From: Pseudomonas sp. MM211
Lineage (GTDB): Bacteria > Pseudomonadota > Gammaproteobacteria > Pseudomonadales > Pseudomonadaceae
Length of the DNA: 64,000 nt
Direction: 5' to 3'
Assembly (NCBI RefSeq): GCF_020386635.1
Contig: NZ_CP081942.1
Span: 868,001-932,000, forward strand
The notes under the pieces were generated by a model, which worked only from the letters and a program-made list of their open reading frames with translations, was not told where the DNA came from and ran no database searches. Positions 42,825 through 51,451 of the stretch are shown in pieces (within the stretch, counting starts at the first letter, position 1; each line of letters begins with the position of its first letter). Made by a program: the position numbers and the translations under genes.

Positions 42825-43328
42825 TCAGCCTTCGACTTCCTGGTGATACAGCTGTAGCCCGCGTGCCTGATAGTTGGCCAGAGCACTGGGGTGATCGAAG
42901 GTGCAGGTGTGTACCCAGACCCGCCGAGTACCCGACCAGGCCCAAGCGGACTGCAGCGCGTGGGTCAGCAGCGGGCCACCGAAGCCCTGGCCGAAGAACG
43001 CTTCGGCCAGACCGAAATAGAGAATTTCCACCGAGCCCTCGGCGTCACGCTGCAGCTCGTAGTAACCGGCGATGGCGCCTTGGTGGTAGGCCACCCAAGT
43101 ACGATGAGTGTCAGTCTCGACCAGCTCGCGCCACTGCGCGTCCGACCAGGACAGCTTGTCCGTCCACTCCCAAGGCCCGCCCACCAACTGGTAGAGAAAG
43201 CGGTTGAGCTGGAACTGCTTGATCCGGCATTCGACGATCTGCAAATCATCCGGCAACGCCTTGCCACGCACCTGCTCGGGGCTGTGCATTTCCAGGTAAT
43301 ACGTGATGTTGTCGCCCTGCTCGCTCAT
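42825..43328 (-). CDS. GNAT family N-acetyltransferase
   Basis: A 167-residue acetyltransferase-fold protein. The acetyl-CoA-binding region is ILYFGLAEAFFGQGFGGPLLTHALQSAW (Q/R-x-x-G-x-G/A type: GQGFGG), followed by GTRRVWVHTCTFDHPSALANYQARGLQLY. The acceptor is unknown. The ATG at 43328 is chosen; a GTG at 43358 would add 10 residues. Neither has a strong ribosome site. It is isolated between the DUF3617 gene and the allantoinase gene, on the same strand as both. Confidence 0.82.
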   Translation of the reverse strand: MSEQGDNITYYLEMHSPEQVRGKALPDDLQIVECRIKQFQLNRFLYQLVGGPWEWTDKLSWSDAQWRELVETDTHRTWVAYHQGAIAGYYELQRDAEGSVEILYFGLAEAFFGQGFGGPLLTHALQSAWAWSGTRRVWVHTCTFDHPSALANYQARGLQLYHQEVEG

Positions 43329-43504
43329 GCCGTCATCCGTCGTGTTGGTCAGGGCCACCCGGCCCAGGCAAAAAGCGCAGGCTAATGATCTTCGATGGAT
43401 TCAGCAATCCGCTCAGGCTCGGCAGCTCTCGATACCCTGATTCCTATCTGCTGCAGGCGTCTTTCGAAATACCCAGCCAACCGCCCTGGCGAAGCAGTGC
43501 GTTT

Positions 43505-44428
43505 CTACGCTTGGTAAGGATGATGCTCGACCCAGTGCCGGGCGATGTCGACTCGACGCGCCACCCAGACACGATCATGGGCTTCGATATGATCGAGGAA
43601 GCGTTGCAATGCTCGGAAACGCCCAGGGCGACCGATCAGCCGTGCGTGCAGACCGATCGACATCATTTTCGGCGCCGTTTCGCCCTCGGCGTAGAGCACG
43701 TCGAAAGTATCTCTCAGGTAGGCGAAGAACTGGTCACCACTGTTGAATCCGCCCGGGCTCGAGAAGCGCATGTCATTGGCGTCGAGCGTATAAGGCACGA
43801 TCAAGTGAGGCTGACGGGTACCGTCGCGAGTTTCTACGGTGCTCCATAGCGGCAGGTCGTCGCCGTAATAATCGCTGTCGTAGAGAAAGCCGCCATGCTC
43901 GACCACCAGGCGCCGCGTGTTGGGGCTGTCTCTACCGGTATACCAGCCGAGCGGTGCGGCGCCGGTAAGGCGGGTAATCAGCTCGACCGCGCGCTCGAGG
44001 TGTTCGCGCTCCAGATCGGCCGGAGTGTTCTGGTAATGCAACCAACGCCAGCCGTGACTGGCGATTTCGTGGTTGCGTGCGACCAACGCCTGGGTGATGT
44101 CCGGGCAACGCTCCAGGGCCATGGCGACGGCAAAGGCGGTAAGCGGCAGTTGGCGGCGTTGGAATTCATCGAGGATGCGCCACACACCGGCACGGGAGCC
44201 GTATTCGTACATCGACTCCATGCTCATATGCCGATCGGCAAAGCTCTGCGCACCGACGATCTCGGAAAGAAACGTTTCGCTCTGCGGATCCCCATGCAGC
44301 ACACAACTTTCACTGCCCTCCTCGATATTGAGCACGAACTGGACGGCGATTCGCGCATTCCCCGGCCATTTTGCCTGAGGCGGGTTGCCTGCGTATCCGC
44401 GCAGGTCGCGGGGATAATGTGGAGTCAT
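43505..44428 (-). CDS. puuE: Allantoinase, PuuE/polysaccharide deacetylase type
   Basis: A 307-residue protein of the polysaccharide deacetylase fold. Features include YPRDLRGYAGNPPQAKWPGNARIAVQFVLNIEEGSE, YEYGSRAGVWRILDEFQRR, ASHGWRWLHYQN and GWYTGRDSPNTRRLV, a pattern specific to PuuE allantoinases described in Pseudomonas fluorescens. Such enzymes hydrolyse allantoin to allantoate without metal. The start at 44428 has AAGGAAG upstream. It is the last gene of an operon with a hydantoin/allantoin-type racemase and a Pot-type importer, so uptake and ring opening of allantoin or a related ureide is likely. Allantoate-processing genes are not in the window. Confidence 0.85.
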   Translation of the reverse strand: MTPHYPRDLRGYAGNPPQAKWPGNARIAVQFVLNIEEGSESCVLHGDPQSETFLSEIVGAQSFADRHMSMESMYEYGSRAGVWRILDEFQRRQLPLTAFAVAMALERCPDITQALVARNHEIASHGWRWLHYQNTPADLEREHLERAVELITRLTGAAPLGWYTGRDSPNTRRLVVEHGGFLYDSDYYGDDLPLWSTVETRDGTRQPHLIVPYTLDANDMRFSSPGGFNSGDQFFAYLRDTFDVLYAEGETAPKMMSIGLHARLIGRPGRFRALQRFLDHIEAHDRVWVARRVDIARHWVEHHPYQA

Positions 44429-44482
44429 GTTCTTCCTTAGGCTGCTTTAGAGGTGATAGAAAATGTGCCAGCGGCACAGCCG

Positions 44483-45184
44483 CTACACCACCTTCTCGCG
44501 CGGCCAGGCATAGCTCAGGCTCTTGCTGCTGCCCAGGCGCAACTGCACCAGCGCCTCGACCCACTTCAGCGCCACCTGCACCCCATCGACCACCGGCACG
44601 CCAAGATCCTCCTGGAGGCGCTGCGCCCACTGGCTCATGCCAGCGCAGCCCATCACTAGGCATTCGCTGCGGTCATCGCGCAGAATCTGCCGGCCCAGAT
44701 CGCGCAGGCGCAGGTAATGGGCAGGGTCACGCTCCAGCTCCAGCACCGGAATATCCGCCGCATGGATATTCGCGCAGCGCCGCTGCAGGCCATAGCTGTG
44801 CATGTTGCGCTCGATGATATGGATCGAGCGCGGCAGGCTGGTGAGGATCGAGTAGCGCACGCTCAGCATGCTCGCCGCGTGCATGGCCGCTTCGCCGATA
44901 CCCAGCACCGGGCCACTGGCCAACTCTCGGGCGGCGTCCAGGCCGGTGTCGTCGAAACAGGCGATCACAACGCCTTGCACGCCTTCTTCCTGAGCTTGGC
45001 GCATCGCCCCCAGCAGGTGATAGGCCGCGTACACGCCATCGGCCGCGCCCTCGATACTCGCCACCGAGCCGGGCAGATGGATCACGCTCAACTGCGTATC
45101 CGCGGCCTTGATGCCCTGACAGGTTGCCTCCAGTAAATGGGCCATACCCGCCGAGCCATTGGGGTTGATCACGCGAATTTTCAT
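44483..45184 (-). CDS. Asp/Glu/hydantoin racemase family protein, probable allantoin racemase
   Basis: A 233-residue racemase with the two catalytic cysteine regions of the family: VVIACFDDTGLDAARELASGPVLGIGEAAMHAAS (Cys in IACFDD) and ECLVMGCAGMSQWAQRLQ (Cys in MGCAGM). It begins MKIRVINPNGSAGM, typical of hydantoin and allantoin racemases. It would interconvert S- and R-allantoin (or a hydantoin) so that a stereospecific hydrolase such as the neighbouring PuuE can use both. Its start overlaps the permease stop by 4 bases (ATGA), and it lies 54 bases before puuE. Confidence 0.85.
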   Translation of the reverse strand: MKIRVINPNGSAGMAHLLEATCQGIKAADTQLSVIHLPGSVASIEGAADGVYAAYHLLGAMRQAQEEGVQGVVIACFDDTGLDAARELASGPVLGIGEAAMHAASMLSVRYSILTSLPRSIHIIERNMHSYGLQRRCANIHAADIPVLELERDPAHYLRLRDLGRQILRDDRSECLVMGCAGMSQWAQRLQEDLGVPVVDGVQVALKWVEALVQLRLGSSKSLSYAWPREKVV

Positions 45185-45999
45185 ACGGGTTTTCTCATAC
45201 GCTGGCTAAAACTCATCAACAGCAGCACCAGACCAATCAGCGCCAGGGAAAACAGTGTGGTCAGTGTGCCCAGCGCATAGAGCACCGGCGTGGTGACGTT
45301 GGTGGTCATGCCGAAGATTTCCAGAGGCAGGCTATTGAAGCTGCCGGAGACCATCAGGGTGCGGGCGAACTCGTCGTAGGACAGGGTGAAGCCGAACAGC
45401 GCCACCCCGAACAGGCTCGGGGCAATCAGCGGTAGAACGATCAGGCGTACCGTTTGCCAGGCGCTCGCGCCGAGGTCGCGGGCAGCCATTTCGTAGGCGC
45501 GGTTGAAGCGGTTGAACACGGCGAACATGATCAGCAGGCCGAACGGCAGGGTCCAGGTCAGGTGCGCGCCAAAGGCCGAGCTGTACCAGATCGGCTCCCA
45601 GCCGAGGCGATCGAACATCAGGCCAATGCCCAGGCTGACCAGAATCGACGGAATGATCAGGCTCGCCAACGTCAGGTAGAACAGTGCCTGACTGCCAGCG
45701 AACGGGCGCCGGTAAGCGAACCCGGCGAGCACCGAGAACACCAGGGTGCAGGCCATCACCGCGATGCCGAGGAGAATCGAGCGGCTGAAGGCGCCAGCGA
45801 AATCGCCCACCTGCTGGGCCTGGAACAGGTTGTGAAACCAATGCAGGGACACGCCGTTCATGGGAAAGGTCAGCCCGCCGTCAGGCCCCTGGAACGAGAG
45901 AATGCCGATGGTCAGGGTCGGCCCGTAGAGAAACAGTACGAACAGGCCAAAGAACAGACTCAGGCAATAAAAGCTCAACGGCCGTGCCGTGGATTTCAT
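45181..45999 (-). CDS. ABC transporter permease, PotC type (ureide importer)
   Basis: A 272-residue inner-membrane protein with six helices starting with YCLSLFFGLFVLFLYGPTLTIGIL. The coupling loop is EMAARDLGASAWQTVRLIVLPLIAPSLFGVAL. It pairs with the PotB-type permease encoded just upstream. Two starts are close: ATG at 46005 would be only 2 bases from AAGGAG, while ATG at 45999 is 8 bases away and is preferred. The importer's substrate is inferred from the racemase and allantoinase genes in the same operon. Confidence 0.88.
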   Translation of the reverse strand: MKSTARPLSFYCLSLFFGLFVLFLYGPTLTIGILSFQGPDGGLTFPMNGVSLHWFHNLFQAQQVGDFAGAFSRSILLGIAVMACTLVFSVLAGFAYRRPFAGSQALFYLTLASLIIPSILVSLGIGLMFDRLGWEPIWYSSAFGAHLTWTLPFGLLIMFAVFNRFNRAYEMAARDLGASAWQTVRLIVLPLIAPSLFGVALFGFTLSYDEFARTLMVSGSFNSLPLEIFGMTTNVTTPVLYALGTLTTLFSLALIGLVLLLMSFSQRMRKPV

Positions 46000-46001
46000 G
46001 G

Positions 46002-46856
46002 TCATAGCTCCTTGCGGATATCCACCAGGCGGAACATCACCACCAGCATCAGCAGCACCGTGGCCAGCAGCACCACGGCACTGGCCGCAGCCGCCGGGTA
46101 CTGCAGCAAGCTGATCTCGTTGTGGATCAGCACGCCGACCGAGGCATGCAGGCCGCCGCCCATGATGCGCACGGTGACGAAGTCGCCCATCACCAGGGTC
46201 AGTACGAAAATGCTGCCGATGAGGATGCCCGACTTGCACAGCGGCACGATCACCAGCAGGAGGATCTGCCAGGTCTGCGCGCCGGCGTCCCGCGCAGCCT
46301 CGATCAGGCGGCGGTCGATACGCATCATGGTGTTGAAGATCGGCACCACCATGAACAGGGTGTACAGGTGCACATAGGCCAGAACGATGGAGAAATCGCT
46401 GTACAGCAGAAACTCCAGCGGCTGGTCGATCAGCCCGGCACCGATCAGGCTGCTGTTGACCAGACCATTGCGCCCTAACAGCGGTATCCAGGAAATCATG
46501 CGGATGATGTTGGAGGTGAAGAACGGGATGGTGCACAGCAGAAACAGCAAGGTTTGCACCTTGTTGCTGCGAATGTGGAAGGCCAGGTAGTAGGCCACGG
46601 TAAAGCCCAGCGTCAGGGTGATCAGCCAGGTCACCAGGGCGTACTTGAAGGTATTCAGGTAGGCCTGCAAGGTCGTCGGCGATGACAGCAGGTACTGGTA
46701 GTTGCCGAAGATGAAATCCGGGATCAACTGGTAGGAGTCGTAGTCCCAGAAGCTCACCACCACGATCACCGTGATGGGAAAGACCAGGAACAGCAGCAGG
46801 GTCAGCGCCAGCGGCAGGGCTTGCAGGTGGCTGATGTTGGCGAGTCCGGTGCGCAT
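46002..46856 (-). CDS. ABC transporter permease, PotB type (ureide importer)
   Basis: A 284-residue inner-membrane protein with six helices, the first ALPLALTLLLFLVFPITVIVVVSF. The coupling loop is EAARDAGAQTWQILLLVIVPLCKSGILIG. The start at 46856 is preferred because the in-frame ATG at 46919 lies inside the stem of a 15-bp hairpin (46894-46930). The gene follows the binding-protein gene, as in malE-malF type operons where a hairpin sits between an abundant binding protein and scarce permeases. Confidence 0.86.
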   Translation of the reverse strand: MRTGLANISHLQALPLALTLLLFLVFPITVIVVVSFWDYDSYQLIPDFIFGNYQYLLSSPTTLQAYLNTFKYALVTWLITLTLGFTVAYYLAFHIRSNKVQTLLFLLCTIPFFTSNIIRMISWIPLLGRNGLVNSSLIGAGLIDQPLEFLLYSDFSIVLAYVHLYTLFMVVPIFNTMMRIDRRLIEAARDAGAQTWQILLLVIVPLCKSGILIGSIFVLTLVMGDFVTVRIMGGGLHASVGVLIHNEISLLQYPAAAASAVVLLATVLLMLVVMFRLVDIRKEL

Positions 46857-46893
46857 ATCGAATCCAGGCTGCGGAAAAGTAGGGTGTCGCAGG

Positions 46894-46930
46894 CGTAGCG
46901 GTGGATGAAACAACGTCATCCACCGCTACG
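46894..46930 (-). terminator. Intercistronic hairpin between binding-protein and permease genes
   Basis: CGTAGCGGTGGATGA and TCATCCACCGCTACG pair perfectly over 15 bases with a 7-base loop. It begins 7 bases after the binding-protein stop codon. There is no T-run. It probably protects the upstream mRNA and lowers permease expression. Confidence 0.7.
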
Positions 46931-46936
46931 GCCGGC

Positions 46937-48271
46937 TCAGGAAACGATGAATTCGTTCCACTTGCGGATCATGTGGCGGTTCTCGTCCATCACCGAGTTC
47001 CAGCAAGCCACGCTGCCCATGCGCTGCTCATAGGAGCCACCATCACGCACAGCGCCGGCCTTTTCCATGACCTTGCCGTCCGGGCTGAGAATGTCGCTCT
47101 GGGCGGCCTTGCCCTCCATCCAGAAGCCCCACTCATCGGCGCTCATGTACTGCTTGGAGGTCTCGGGCGCAGCGCTGTAGTAGCCCTGGCGGTTGAGGTA
47201 GGCACCGACCCAGCCCGACAGGTACCAGTCGATGTACTCATAGGCCGCATCCAGCTCCAGACCGCTGAGGTGCTTGGCCAGACCAATGCCGCCGCCCCAG
47301 GCCCGATAGCCCTCTTCCAGCGGCTGGTAGGTGCAAGCCACACCGCGGCTGCGCACGGCGGCCACGGCCGGTGACCACATGGACTGGATCACCACCTCAC
47401 CGGAGGCCATCAGGTTCACCGACTCATCGAAGCTCTTCCAGAAGGCGCGGAACTGGCCGTCTTTCTTCGCCTGCATGAGGATGGCGATGGTCTTGTCGAT
47501 CTCGGCCTGGGTCATGTTGCCCTTGTCGCCGTAGGTGATCTCACCCATGGATTCGCAGATCATCGCCGCGTCCATGATGCCGATGGACGGGATGTTGAGG
47601 ATCGAGGTCTTGCCCTTGAAGGCCGGATCCATGATGTCGCGCCAGTTCTTGATCGGGCGCCCGACCAGATCCGGGCGAATGCCCAGGGTGTCGGCGTTGT
47701 AGATGGTCGGCACCAGCGTCATCCAGCGGGTCGGCTCACTGGCGAACTTCAGCGAATCGGCGCTTTCGACGAAGCCAACGGTGTGCGGCGCCGTGCCTTG
47801 GGCGATCACCGAATCGGCGTTCAGTTTGCCGTTGATGAACAGCGGCGAGATCTTGTCGAAATTCTTCAGGCGCCGGGTGTCCATGGCCTGCATGGTGCCG
47901 GATGGGTACACCTTCTTGCCGATCCAGTACTCGATATCGGCAATGTCGAAGGAGCGTGGCTGAGTCACCGCCCGCTGCGCCACCGCATCGGAGTCCAGCG
48001 CGGTGAGTTGCAGGGTGATACCCAAATCTTCCTTGGCCTTCATGGCGATGTCGTTGAGGTTGGACACCCCGGTGCCGAACTGACGCAAGGTGATGTTCTT
48101 GATGTTCTGCGCCCAGATCATCGGAAATCCAGTGATCGCGCCGGAGCCCACGGCCACTGCCGAGGCCACTCCCAGCCCCTTGATCAGGCTGCGCCTGGAC
48201 AATCCCTTGGCGGATTCCACCTGCGGGGTTTCGGCGGGGAGTTGCGGGGTGCTGTCGTCGTGCTCGCTCAT
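46937..48271 (-). CDS. ABC transporter substrate-binding protein, PotD type, with Tat-like signal (ureide importer)
   Basis: A 444-residue extracytoplasmic solute-binding protein. The N-terminus has a twin-arginine signal: LSRRSLIKGLGVASAVAVGSGAITGFPMIWAQ (about residues 24-55). The mature part is of the PotD type, with a Trp-rich C-terminal half (FWKSFDESVNLMASGEVVIQSMWSPAV and YIDWYLSGWVGAYLNRQGYYSA). The Tat signal suggests folding before export. The gene starts directly at the stop of the ATPase gene (one-base overlap, TGATG style) and is followed by a strong hairpin. The long in-frame extension to 48427 overlaps the ATPase and is rejected. Confidence 0.87.
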   Translation of the reverse strand: MSEHDDSTPQLPAETPQVESAKGLSRRSLIKGLGVASAVAVGSGAITGFPMIWAQNIKNITLRQFGTGVSNLNDIAMKAKEDLGITLQLTALDSDAVAQRAVTQPRSFDIADIEYWIGKKVYPSGTMQAMDTRRLKNFDKISPLFINGKLNADSVIAQGTAPHTVGFVESADSLKFASEPTRWMTLVPTIYNADTLGIRPDLVGRPIKNWRDIMDPAFKGKTSILNIPSIGIMDAAMICESMGEITYGDKGNMTQAEIDKTIAILMQAKKDGQFRAFWKSFDESVNLMASGEVVIQSMWSPAVAAVRSRGVACTYQPLEEGYRAWGGGIGLAKHLSGLELDAAYEYIDWYLSGWVGAYLNRQGYYSAAPETSKQYMSADEWGFWMEGKAAQSDILSPDGKVMEKAGAVRDGGSYEQRMGSVACWNSVMDENRHMIRKWNEFIVS

Positions 48272-49407
48272 CAGTGAACCTCCTTGGTCGGGTTGGCGTG
48301 TTGTGGGGAGAACAGGTTGAGGTGCGTGGCATCCCAGGCCAGGGTGACCTCGGCGCCCACCTCGGGTACCTGGCACTGGCGGTCGGCCAGGTAAACCATC
48401 AGCGGCGTAGCGCTGGCGGTCTGGCATTCGACATAGATGAAGGCGCCCTGGAACTCGACATCGCAGACCCTTGCCGGCAGGCCAAACTGCCCAGCCGGCG
48501 GAACGCTGCCAGGCGGCAGGATGTCCAGGTGATCGCAGCGCACCGAGAACGCCAGCGGCGTACCTACGGTGGCCTCGGCATAGGCGTCGCCCAGTTGCGC
48601 CAGGCTCAGGCTGCCCTGCCCTACACCTTCGACGCTGAGCACCACGCGATCAGCCTCGCGCTTAGTCAGCTCGCCGCGCATCAGGCTGTGGCCGCCGATG
48701 AATTGCGCGACAAAAGGAGTGGCCGGCCGCTCGAACAATTCCCGTGGCGGCGCGACCTGCTGGATCTTGCCACCGTCCATTACCACCGCCAGATCGGCCA
48801 GGGCGAAGGCTTCCTCCTGGGAGTGGGTGACGTGAATGAAGGTCAGCCCCAATTGCTTCTGGATCGCCTTGAGCTCCTTGCGCATGCGAATCCGCAAGAA
48901 CGGGTCGAGAGCGGACAGCGGCTCGTCGAGCAGCACCACATCCGGCTGGGTAATCAGTGCACGGGCCAGTGCCACGCGCTGCTGCTGACCACCGGAAAGC
49001 TGCTCGGGATAACTCTCGGCGTAGTCCTGCATGTTCACCAGCGCCAGCAGCTCGCGGGCCTTGGCGTGGCGCTCGGCCTTGGCCATGCCGGCGATGCGCA
49101 GGCCGAAGCCGACGTTGTCCAGGCAGCTCATGTGCGGGAACAGCGCGTAGTTCTGAAACATCATCGCCGTGCCGCGCTGGGTCGGCGAAAACTCGGTGAC
49201 GTTGCGGTTATCCATAAGGATATCGCCCTCGCTCACCTCTTCGTGCCCGGCCAGCATGCGCAAGGTGGTGCTCTTGCCGCAGCCGCTGGGGCCGAGCAGG
49301 CAGCAGTAGCTGCCGCTGGGTATCTTCAGATGGATATCACTGACCGCCACCCGCGCACCGTAGGACTTGTGCACCGCCACGAGCTCGACCTGACCTTTCC
49401 CAGACAT
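48271..49407 (-). CDS. ABC transporter ATP-binding protein, PotA type (ureide importer)
   Basis: A 378-residue ATPase. It has Walker A GPSGCGKST, Q-loop FQNYALFPHMS, signature LSGGQQQRVALARAL, Walker B VVLLDEPLSALD and H-loop HVTHSQEEA. A TOBE-like C-terminal domain follows from about residue 280. It is the first gene of the operon ATPase, binding protein, PotB, PotC, racemase, allantoinase. A sigma-54 promoter (49450-49464) lies 43 bases upstream of the start codon, with palindromic operator sequences at the start point. Confidence 0.91.
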   Translation of the reverse strand: MSGKGQVELVAVHKSYGARVAVSDIHLKIPSGSYCCLLGPSGCGKSTTLRMLAGHEEVSEGDILMDNRNVTEFSPTQRGTAMMFQNYALFPHMSCLDNVGFGLRIAGMAKAERHAKARELLALVNMQDYAESYPEQLSGGQQQRVALARALITQPDVVLLDEPLSALDPFLRIRMRKELKAIQKQLGLTFIHVTHSQEEAFALADLAVVMDGGKIQQVAPPRELFERPATPFVAQFIGGHSLMRGELTKREADRVVLSVEGVGQGSLSLAQLGDAYAEATVGTPLAFSVRCDHLDILPPGSVPPAGQFGLPARVCDVEFQGAFIYVECQTASATPLMVYLADRQCQVPEVGAEVTLAWDATHLNLFSPQHANPTKEVH

Positions 49408-49420
49408 GCTTGCCGCCTAA

Positions 49421-49452
49421 AATTGCTAACAATTACAAATCAAGTGTTAGCA
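49421..49452. promoter_or_regulatory. GntR-type operator over the ureide operon promoter
   Basis: AATTGCTAACAATT (49421-49434, near-palindrome) followed by GTTAGCAA (49445-49452). TTGCTAAC and GTTAGCAA form an inverted repeat with a 14-base spacer. It covers the expected transcription start and the -12 element of the sigma-54 promoter at 49450-49464, a repressor position. The same core recurs as a perfect palindrome at 49667-49680. Confidence 0.7.
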
Positions 49453-49464
49453 ACCGCTGTGCCA
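49450..49464 (-). promoter_or_regulatory. Sigma-54 promoter of the ureide importer/allantoinase operon
   Basis: Minus-strand TGGCACAGCGGTTGC is an exact TGGCAC-N5-TTGC element. It lies 43 bases before the ATPase start codon and points into the operon. Confidence 0.85.
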
Positions 49465-49666
49465 TGCGTTCATTCCAGCGCATATAAAACGTGCCGTAAT
49501 TTTGCTGCCCGGTGTATCCGGCTGAAAACCGGATAGTTTTTCTATCAGCCTAAAGACGTCTGCGCGCATCGACGCTACTGGGATAATTCCCGCCTAATCG
49601 CACAACAATAGGGCAACCCGATAAAGCTGTGCACCAGTTGGTACAACGCTCCCCCCTTTGCCACCG

Positions 49667-49680
49667 AATTGTTAACAATT
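49667..49680. promoter_or_regulatory. Perfect palindromic operator before the GntR gene
   Basis: AATTGTTAACAATT is a perfect 14-bp palindrome 54 bases before the GntR start codon. It differs by one base from AATTGCTAACAATT at 49421. Probable autoregulatory site of the GntR protein at 49735. Confidence 0.7.
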
Positions 49681-49734
49681 ACACTGCACCCTAGCGCCAG
49701 CCGCCCTGGCTTCCCCTGTAAAAGAGCATCGCCC

Positions 49735-50427
49735 ATGGCCAGTCACGTCATTCTTGAAGTGCAACGCATCTATAACGCGATCTACGACGCCATCGTCGAG
49801 CAGCGTCTGCCGCCCGGCACACGCCTGACCGAACTCAATCTGGTCGAGGTGTTCCAGGCCAATCGCAATCACATCCGCAGTGCCCTGCGCGATCTGGCTC
49901 ACCTCAAGCTGGTGCGTTTGGAAATGAACCGTGGCGCCTTTGTCGAAGAGCCCACGCCGCAACAGGCCCGCGAAGTGTTCGCCGCCCGCCGGGTGATCGA
50001 AAAGGCGTTGATCGAAGAAGCCTGCAAGCGCATGCAAGCCCCCGACCGCCGCGCCATCGAAGTACACCTGAAGGCCGAGTTGGCACTCGGGCACGAACCG
50101 GCCAAACCTGAGTTCATACGTCTGTCAGGTGACTTTCATCGCCTGCTGGCACGTATTGCCGGCAACAGCACCCTGGGCGAAATGCTCGAAGGCCTGATCG
50201 CCCGCAGCTCGCTGATCATCGCTCTGTATGAAAACCATAGCGGCATCCAGTGCTCGCACAACGAGCATGAAGCCCTGGCCACGGCCCTGCTCGACGGTAA
50301 TATTCAGCAGGCGACGCTGTGCATGGAGGAACACCTGCTGAATATCGAACAGCGTTTGCGCCTGGCCCCACCGGAGAGCGAAGAAGTTGATCTGTTCAAG
50401 GTGTTTGCCCAGCGGTCATCCGGGTAA
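49735..50427 (+). CDS. GntR family transcriptional regulator, FCD type, of the ureide operon
   Basis: A 230-residue regulator. Residues about 5-70 are the GntR winged helix (IYNAIYDAIVEQRLPPGTRLTELNLVEVFQANRNHIRSALRDLAHLKLVRLEMNRG). Residues about 80-215 are an FCD helical domain with metal-ligand-type histidines (FHRLLARIAGN and NEHEALATALLDGN). It is divergent from the importer/racemase/allantoinase operon, and the palindromes at 49421 and 49667 flank the shared region. It probably represses both until the ureide or a derivative binds. The ATG at 49735 gives the usual family length; the in-frame start at 49669 lies within the palindrome. Confidence 0.87.
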   Translation: MASHVILEVQRIYNAIYDAIVEQRLPPGTRLTELNLVEVFQANRNHIRSALRDLAHLKLVRLEMNRGAFVEEPTPQQAREVFAARRVIEKALIEEACKRMQAPDRRAIEVHLKAELALGHEPAKPEFIRLSGDFHRLLARIAGNSTLGEMLEGLIARSSLIIALYENHSGIQCSHNEHEALATALLDGNIQQATLCMEEHLLNIEQRLRLAPPESEEVDLFKVFAQRSSG

Positions 50428-50580
50428 TCGGAGAGCTGCCGGGGTCGTGAGATCGGGCCGCCGTAACAATGCGTAACCCGAAATCCCTGCTGAAATGCCG
50501 CTTGCACCTGATTACTGCCAGCCTGAAACCTTAGAATCATCAGCCTCCTGCCCGAACCGGACATCGACTGACGCTTGCCC

Positions 50581-51393
50581 ATGAATAGCCCCCAACCCTC
50601 CCCGAACGCCGCCTGGCGCCTGAAACTGGCCGAGGTGATGGACGGCACCCCGGTGCAGCGTCTGATCACCGTGCTGATCCTGATCAACGCCGCGATCCTC
50701 GGCATGCTGACCTCGGCGGAGATCGTCAGCGAGTGGGGCTGGCTGCTGTTGCCTGTGGATATGTTCATTCTCGCGGTGTTCGTGATCGAGCTGGCGCTGC
50801 GCTTCGCGGCCCGTGGCATCGGCCTGTTGCGTGATCCGTGGGCGGTGTTCGATTGCATCGTGGTGGGCATCGCCCTGGTTCCGGCCAGCGGGCCGTTCAG
50901 CGTATTGCGGGCCTTGCGCGTTTTGCGGGTGCTGCGTCTGGTGTCGATCAACCCGAGCATGCGCAAGGTCGTGCAAGCGCTGCTCGCATCGCTGCCTGGC
51001 ATGGGCAGCATCATCATGCTGATGAGTCTGATCTTTTATGTGTCGGCGGTGATGGCCACGCAGCTGTTCGGCGAGCGCTTCCCCGAGTGGTTCGGCTCGC
51101 TGACCGCTAGCCTGTATTCGCTGTTCCAGATGATGACCCTGGACAGCTGGTCGAGCGGCACGGTGCGACCGATCATGGAGGTCTATCCGCTGGCCTGGGT
51201 GTTCTTCATCCCTTACGTACTGATCGCCACCTTCATGATGCTCAACCTGTTCATCGCGGTGATCGTCAACGCCATGCAGGACGCCCAGGGGCCAGACGCC
51301 GAAGCGGAGGCACGGGTGCAGCGCGAACAGATGATCCTTGAGGAACTCCGAGCCTTGAGGACTGAATTGACAGAGATGCGCCGCAGCCGTTGA
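50581..51393 (+). CDS. Voltage-gated ion channel of the bacterial sodium channel (NaChBac/BacNav) type
   Basis: A 270-residue six-helix membrane protein. S1-S3 lie at about residues 25-95; the voltage sensor S4 has regularly spaced arginines in LRALRVLRVLRLVSINPSMRKVV (about 107-129). The pore follows with selectivity-filter region FQMMTLDSWSSGTVRPIMEVYP; the TxDSWSS pattern corresponds to TLESWAS of NaChBac, with Asp in place of Glu. The S6 helix LIATFMMLNLFIAVIVNAM is followed by a C-terminal coiled coil (EREQMILEELRALRTEL region) as in tetrameric BacNav channels. It is a single gene with no linked partners. The ATG at 50581 is preferred to a TTG two codons earlier. Confidence 0.88.
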   Translation: MNSPQPSPNAAWRLKLAEVMDGTPVQRLITVLILINAAILGMLTSAEIVSEWGWLLLPVDMFILAVFVIELALRFAARGIGLLRDPWAVFDCIVVGIALVPASGPFSVLRALRVLRVLRLVSINPSMRKVVQALLASLPGMGSIIMLMSLIFYVSAVMATQLFGERFPEWFGSLTASLYSLFQMMTLDSWSSGTVRPIMEVYPLAWVFFIPYVLIATFMMLNLFIAVIVNAMQDAQGPDAEAEARVQREQMILEELRALRTELTEMRRSR

Positions 51394-51451
51394 TCATCTA
51401 AGCCGTGGGTAGAGGGACAGTTTCGTAGCGGGAGCGGACATCGGGCGCTGC

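Noticed and set aside
43937..43944. GGTATACC octamer
   Set aside because: Lies inside the puuE coding region without the flanking ATTAY/RTAAT arms, so it is taken as chance and not part of the regulon.
49630..49645. Possible NtrC box (TGCACC-N4-GGTACA)
   Set aside because: Spacer is one base shorter than the usual NtrC site and one arm is imperfect; left as an idea only, although the distance to the sigma-54 promoter would suit an enhancer.
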